Assembly (NCBI GenBank): GCA_017531385.1
Contig: JAFXLD010000052.1
Location: forward strand, 1 to 64,000
Source: Clostridia bacterium
GTDB taxonomy: Bacteria > Bacillota > Clostridia > Oscillospirales > Acutalibacteraceae
Direction: 5' to 3'
DNA length: 64,000 nucleotides
The translations under genes and the position numbers were made by a program. Positions 60,125-64,000 of the stretch are shown here, one piece after another (the first letter of the stretch is position 1; each line of letters opens with the position of its first letter). Under the pieces are notes generated by a model. It saw only the letters and a program-made list of their open reading frames with translations. It had not been told where the DNA came from and did no database searches.

Positions 60125-61638
60125 TCTGAAGTCACCTCTTTGGCATCGTCTTCAATAAGACCTCTTTCCTTTGCAATTTTCATTGAAACTTCCTGCATGA
60201 CTTCATCTGTAAGAGGATATTTTTTCATTGAAATATATGTAATAAAATGTCCGAGTGCGGGAAGAAGGAAAACTGAAGCGAGAACACAGTAATAGAATCT
60301 GTAATTTACGAAAACATTTTCGGGCACAACTGCATCTGCACCGCTTCCTGAGAAACCGCAGAATGCCATAATTCCCATTGTGATAAGTCCTACACCGCTT
60401 GATGCGACTTTATTTACAAAAGTAAGTGCCGCACCGATTGTGCCGGGAATGAATTTTCCGCTTTGCAGATATTCATAATCGGTAAGGTCGCCGACCATAG
60501 CATTTTCAAGATTGGTTGAGATACCGAGTGTGCTCATATAGAAACCAAAAACAAGAATAACCATTATAACAGAGAATGTTATTCCTGAGTATGTGTATTC
60601 AGGATCTGCAGGAAGAAGAAACATTGTTATGAAAAATCCTGCAACCGAAACAAGAGTCTGAATAAGTGAAACATTGTGATAAACCTTTGCAGAGCCTTTT
60701 TTTGATGCAAAATACATGCCGATAACAAGTACGGGAGCACCTAAAACAACACCGTTTAGAATATCAAAAGCAGATGTAAGCCCTCTGTTCATAATAATGT
60801 TTGCAAACAGGTAAATAGAAAGACTTGCTCTGACGGATTTTGCAATTGAATCGGAGCAGGTTGCCCACAGAAGGCTTCTCAGGGGTTTGCTTCGTTTTAT
60901 GAGAGAGAAAAATTCGGTGATTTTTGTTTCTTCTCTCTTTTTCTGATTCATGGAGTAATATGTGGGGTTATCTCTGTTGCTGATTGCTTTTGCAGCCAGA
61001 AGAACAAATATAATTGATACAACGGACATTACAATGATAGAAATTCTCCAAACGAAAGGTTCCTGCATACTGCCAATGAGATTACTTGTGACAACAACGG
61101 AAACAAATGCAGAAACAAGTGCATCGGAAACAGTCTGACCAAGAGCATAGAGAGGTCTTTGCTTCGGGTCCTGGGTAATGATAGCCTGTCCTGCTCTTGT
61201 GGCAGTCATAAGAATCGTATTACCGATAATTATAATTGCATAGCAGAGTCCGAGCAATAAAAAAGACACACTAAGCGGAATATCGGGATTTACGGGATAG
61301 AAAAATACAATCATAGCAGGGAAAAATGACAGAAGTGCACCTAGAATCATAAAAAGCTTGAACTTGCCGGGTTTGTTGTATTTATCAAACATATTTGCAA
61401 TAAGGGGGTCTGTTATAGCATCAAGAATGCGGATGGGAAGATGAATAGATGCAAACATGATACCAAGCTGAAGGACATTCTGTGTGTAGTAAGACCATTT
61501 GCCCATCATTATTGTGATTGCTGCACCACCTGCATAGTTAAGTGAAAACAGAAGTACACGCCAGGCATCGTTTTTTCTCGGGTCCGTGCCGTCATTTCTG
61601 TAAGTGCTTAACATCTGTTTCAGCTTATTCATAATCAT
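60121..61638 (-). CDS. GPH-family sugar:cation symporter
   Basis: 505 aa with about twelve membrane helices. It has the family features of MelB/GPH transporters: an early DAITDPLIANMFDKY (about 73-87) with the Asp residues that bind the cation, KPGKFKLFM, and a second-half NLENAMVGDLTDYEYLQSGKF (about 388-408). Transporters of this kind bring in glycosides, pentosides or hexuronides with Na+ or H+. From the operon, the substrate is probably the product of the enzymes encoded alongside. It overlaps its upstream gene by four bases; the ATG at 61632 is an alternative start. Confidence 0.88.
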   Translation of the reverse strand: MIMNKLKQMLSTYRNDGTDPRKNDAWRVLLFSLNYAGGAAITIMMGKWSYYTQNVLQLGIMFASIHLPIRILDAITDPLIANMFDKYNKPGKFKLFMILGALLSFFPAMIVFFYPVNPDIPLSVSFLLLGLCYAIIIIGNTILMTATRAGQAIITQDPKQRPLYALGQTVSDALVSAFVSVVVTSNLIGSMQEPFVWRISIIVMSVVSIIFVLLAAKAISNRDNPTYYSMNQKKREETKITEFFSLIKRSKPLRSLLWATCSDSIAKSVRASLSIYLFANIIMNRGLTSAFDILNGVVLGAPVLVIGMYFASKKGSAKVYHNVSLIQTLVSVAGFFITMFLLPADPEYTYSGITFSVIMVILVFGFYMSTLGISTNLENAMVGDLTDYEYLQSGKFIPGTIGAALTFVNKVASSGVGLITMGIMAFCGFSGSGADAVVPENVFVNYRFYYCVLASVFLLPALGHFITYISMKKYPLTDEVMQEVSMKIAKERGLIEDDAKEVTSE

Positions 61639-62630
61639 GCCATCCTTTCAAGGGATTCGAGTGTTACCTCATATTTTGTGTTGCCGTCTGACACAAACCT
61701 TTCCAGTTCTTCCATCATATAATAAGCCATTCTCTGAGGCTCATTGCCTGTGCTGCCTGCAATATGTGGTGTCAGAATTGCATTCGGACACCAGAAAAGA
61801 GGATTTATGTACGGGAAAAATTCGTTTTTGATAACATCGGCAACAAAAGTTCTTGAGGGATGCAGAAGAAGAGAGAGTGCGAGAGAATACTCTGCAACCT
61901 GTGCACCTCTGCCCGTGTTGATGAATGTGGAATGCTTTTTCATCCTCTTGAAAAGTTTATAATTGAACACATTTTCAAGTTCTTTTTTGTTTGCAAGGTG
62001 ATTGCTGATAACATCACATTCGCTGAAAAGAGTTTCCAGACTTACAAGTGTTACACCGTATTCATCAGCCTTTTCCTGAGATACAAAGGGGTCATAGGCA
62101 TAAACCCCGACGTCAAGGACTTTGAGTCTTTCCGCAACCATCCGACCGATTGCACCAAGTCCCACAAGTCCGACTTTGCATCCGAAATTACCCGGTGATG
62201 AATTTGCAAATGCGAGAGACCTTGCAGGTAATGTGTGATAATATTTTGCCGATTGAAAATATCCCTTTGTTGCAAGAGAAATCTGTGCAAAAGTGTACTC
62301 TGCAACAGGCACTGCGTTTGCCGCAAATGCACTGAAAACCTTGATTCCTGATTCAAGAAACGGTCTTGCAAAATACTGCACCGTACCTGCCGAATAGAAA
62401 ACGGCTTTAAGATTGGGAATATATTCTCTTATTTCTTCTTTCGTGAATTTCGGCATACCCCATGTGGAAAAAGCAATTTCGCAATCCTTTAAAAATTCAG
62501 CATTTTCTCTGAGATTTTTCTGATTTATTTTTTCGGAAAGTTCACCGTATTCACTCAGTTTTCTGAGAACTTCCGTAGTATATACTTTACCGAACTGTAG
62601 CTGATTTGTGCCGAAAAGCGCAATTTTCAT
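61635..62630 (-). CDS. D-isomer-specific 2-hydroxyacid dehydrogenase family protein
   Basis: 331 aa from the ATG at 62630, which overlaps the preceding stop codon. The NAD-binding fold has VGLVGLGAIGRMVAERL (about 155-171). FINTGRGAQV (about 238-247) and LTPHIAGSTGNE near 294 carry the Arg- and His-containing active-site stretches of the family, though the usual Glu-loop between them is less clear. Such enzymes reduce 2-keto acids or, in glycan operons, sugar acids. The substrate is probably a sugar-derived acid (inference). Translationally coupled on both sides. Confidence 0.85.
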   Translation of the reverse strand: MKIALFGTNQLQFGKVYTTEVLRKLSEYGELSEKINQKNLRENAEFLKDCEIAFSTWGMPKFTKEEIREYIPNLKAVFYSAGTVQYFARPFLESGIKVFSAFAANAVPVAEYTFAQISLATKGYFQSAKYYHTLPARSLAFANSSPGNFGCKVGLVGLGAIGRMVAERLKVLDVGVYAYDPFVSQEKADEYGVTLVSLETLFSECDVISNHLANKKELENVFNYKLFKRMKKHSTFINTGRGAQVAEYSLALSLLLHPSRTFVADVIKNEFFPYINPLFWCPNAILTPHIAGSTGNEPQRMAYYMMEELERFVSDGNTKYEVTLESLERMA

Positions 62631-63388
62631 TTTGTTCCCACCATCTTTTCTTTTAGTTTCATGATATCCTTTTTCATGCATGAGGGGATTCCCATATAGC
62701 TGAAAATATATGTATATTCGAGCAGAATATTTCCGTCAAAACCGACTTCAATGAGTTTGTCGAGCAGAGCATTTATGTATGACGGGTCATATTTCGGAAA
62801 CTGTTCCCTTGCAAGTTCCGAATATGATATATGCACATTTTCGATGTAGGGGAGAGTGCGTTCAATTCTGTCAAGGTCATAGGCTTTTTTCTTATATCTT
62901 GACTGGAAATATGTTCTGAAATTCTCTGAGGCTACATCGTTTCTGATTTTCAGAAAAGCGTCGGTATTGTTATTGTATGTATGGTCATGACACTCGGGAC
63001 AGACTATCAGACCGTATTCTGAAGCAACACTGCACATAGATTTTGCATCTTCAACAAGTCTTTTGTATGTGACTTCGTCTGTTTTTTCACTGTCAGCGCT
63101 TCCGAGCCATACACGCACTGCACGAGCTCCCATTGCCGATGAAATTTCACAGATTTCCTTCCATTTATTTTCATCACAGCTGCCCACACGGTAGTAGCTT
63201 CCGTAGGAGCTGATACCTATTTTCGCATCGTCACAAAGCTTTTTCACATGCTTTGCAGTTTCAACATCTTTTACGTGGAAATCTGCGCCCCATTCAATGC
63301 AGTCAATCCCTGCATCCACGGCAATTTCAACAATTTTTTCAACATCTTTAATATTTCTGAAAGTTGTTGTTGTAAAGCCGAATTGCAT
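62627..63388 (-). CDS. Sugar-phosphate isomerase/epimerase-like TIM barrel protein
   Basis: 253 aa. It is a xylose-isomerase-like TIM barrel: MQFGFTTTTFRNIKDVEKIV, AGIDCIEWGADFHV, VCPECHDHTYNN (metal-binding Glu and His, about 130-141), VHISYSEL, and the final GNILLEYTY with a Glu that normally binds metal. It is expected to isomerise or epimerise a sugar or sugar acid in the cytoplasm. GAGGTAA precedes the ATG. It is the first gene of the four-gene operon, with TATAAT at 63410-63405 on the minus strand. Confidence 0.87.
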   Translation of the reverse strand: MQFGFTTTTFRNIKDVEKIVEIAVDAGIDCIEWGADFHVKDVETAKHVKKLCDDAKIGISSYGSYYRVGSCDENKWKEICEISSAMGARAVRVWLGSADSEKTDEVTYKRLVEDAKSMCSVASEYGLIVCPECHDHTYNNNTDAFLKIRNDVASENFRTYFQSRYKKKAYDLDRIERTLPYIENVHISYSELAREQFPKYDPSYINALLDKLIEVGFDGNILLEYTYIFSYMGIPSCMKKDIMKLKEKMVGTK

Positions 63389-63748
63389 AGAATTACCTCA
63401 ATTATTATACTATTTATATTGATTTTAACATATACAGATAAGAATCACAATATCAAAATTGATTATATTTATTATTATTTCATTAAAACTTTGCGAAATA
63501 ATATATTTTTTTGTCTGATACCATTGTATTTTTTACAACAAAGTGATACATTAAAATAAGGAATGATAAGTGATGGAAAATATACTTACAATGCCATTGA
63601 AAATATGTAAAAAAATATAAATAACAGATAAAAGGAATGGGTAAAACCGGAGATGTGTAAAGTCTGTGAGAACAATTTCTCAGGGCAATTCTGATTTCTG
63701 TACAGATACTGTAATCGGCTGCGACGGCAGTTTTAATGTGAGGCGTTT
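63389..63748. other. Intergenic region between divergent genes
   Basis: The left part is very AT-rich and holds the -10 element (63405-63410) of the isomerase operon. From about 63590 to the right is a possible small gene with a frame break (63653-63752), described separately. I see no clear -35 hexamer and no terminator. Confidence 0.5.
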
Positions 63749-63752
63749 ATGA
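63653..63752 (+). pseudogene. Possible small Cys-rich gene with a frameshift
   Basis: ATG at 63653 after CGGAG opens MCKVCENNFSGQF then TGA. One frame over, NSDFCTDTVIGCDGSFNVRRL runs to a TGA that overlaps the next ATG (ATGA), as a coupled upstream gene would. Joined by a one-base shift they would give a roughly 33-residue peptide with four Cys. The evidence is only pattern and spacing. Confidence 0.3.
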
Positions 63753-64000
63753 AAAAGATTTATAAAGCTCTGATTATAGGCAGTGGTGCAGCTGCGTACA
63801 GCGCCGCCGACTGGCTTTTTAAAGAGAGAATAGAAGATATTGCAATAATCACCGAAAACAGGCTGTGGGGCACTTCACGCAACACGGGCAGTGATAAGCA
63901 GACATATTATAAGCTTTCTATGGACGGAATGACTTCTGACAGTCCCTATAAAATGGCATCGGATATGTTTTCGGGCGGTTCATGTGACGGAGAAAAAATG
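63749..64000 (+). CDS. FAD-dependent oxidoreductase, N-terminal part (runs off the edge)
   Basis: 84 codons visible. The start KKIYKALIIGSGAAAYSAADW has the GxGxxx dinucleotide-binding fold. ENRLWGTSRNTGSDKQTYYK follows, as in FAD-binding proteins of the fumarate-reductase/succinate-dehydrogenase flavoprotein class, where this region contacts FAD. GTGAGGCG precedes the ATG. The remainder is outside the window, so the substrate cannot be judged. It is transcribed divergently from the isomerase operon. Confidence 0.8.
   Translation, partial: MKKIYKALIIGSGAAAYSAADWLFKERIEDIAIITENRLWGTSRNTGSDKQTYYKLSMDGMTSDSPYKMASDMFSGGSCDGEKM

Overview
The window looks like chromosome of a low-GC, Gram-positive gut or rumen Clostridia member, most likely Oscillospiraceae/Ruminococcaceae. 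The signs are strong AGGAGG-type ribosome sites, many LxxC lipoproteins, dockerin-type C-termini, LPxTG pilins with sortases, and many glycan-active enzymes. This placement is inferred from gene style only. I see no rRNA, tRNA, CRISPR array, prophage or intact insertion sequence.

Region 1 (0.4-8 kb) holds an envelope-signalling set: a lipoprotein, a three-gene operon (pseudokinase-like membrane protein, histidine kinase, LuxR-type response regulator), a 5'-nucleotidase gene split by one amber codon, and a DUF5067 lipoprotein. Four promoters (upstream of 1567-, 5390+, 6958+ and 8103+) share a 17-bp box of the form TGCAC-N3-AGTACAATG, each with a possible -10 element at the same distance. They look like one regulon, with the response regulator inside the cluster as the obvious candidate.

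Region 2 (8-31.3 kb) contains two paralogous operons. Each has a secreted dockerin-ended Cys-rich protein followed by an SPFH/zinc-ribbon protein (YdjI-like), a DUF4428 zinc protein, a small membrane protein, a TFIIB-type zinc-ribbon protein (YdjG-like), a TPM-domain protein (YdjH-like) and a DUF6935-like protein. Each ends near a truncated deacetylase gene on the other strand. Copy B has lost parts of two genes and is driven from a different promoter, next to an Xre plus membrane-LuxR regulator pair. The family resemblance is to the Bacillus ydjGHI envelope-stress genes, but without PspA and with two added families.

Region 3 (31.3-41.3 kb) is a patchwork of mostly minus-strand genes: methyltransferase, GH78-like enzyme, pyrophosphatase-like protein, GH13 and GH78 rhamnosidase, plus two plus-strand genes. 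It also holds remnants of a GH2 beta-mannosidase gene and of an IS3/IS150 transposase. A recurring AAATTC/GAATTT palindrome sits at promoters and at some gene 3' ends.

Region 4 (41.5-51.1 kb) is a sortase-assembled pilus operon: coiled-coil protein, signal peptidase I, 1486-aa tip adhesin, major pilin, class C sortase, minor pilin and a second sortase.

Region 5 (51.2-64 kb) has a Tet(M)-like ribosomal-protection GTPase, a secreted beta-helix protein, a large GH38/GH57-like protein, and a translationally coupled four-gene operon (TIM-barrel isomerase, 2-hydroxyacid dehydrogenase, GPH symporter, membrane-anchored enzyme). A partial FAD-dependent oxidoreductase runs off the right edge. Together with Region 3 this suggests uptake and breakdown of a rhamnose-containing or acidic plant glycan.
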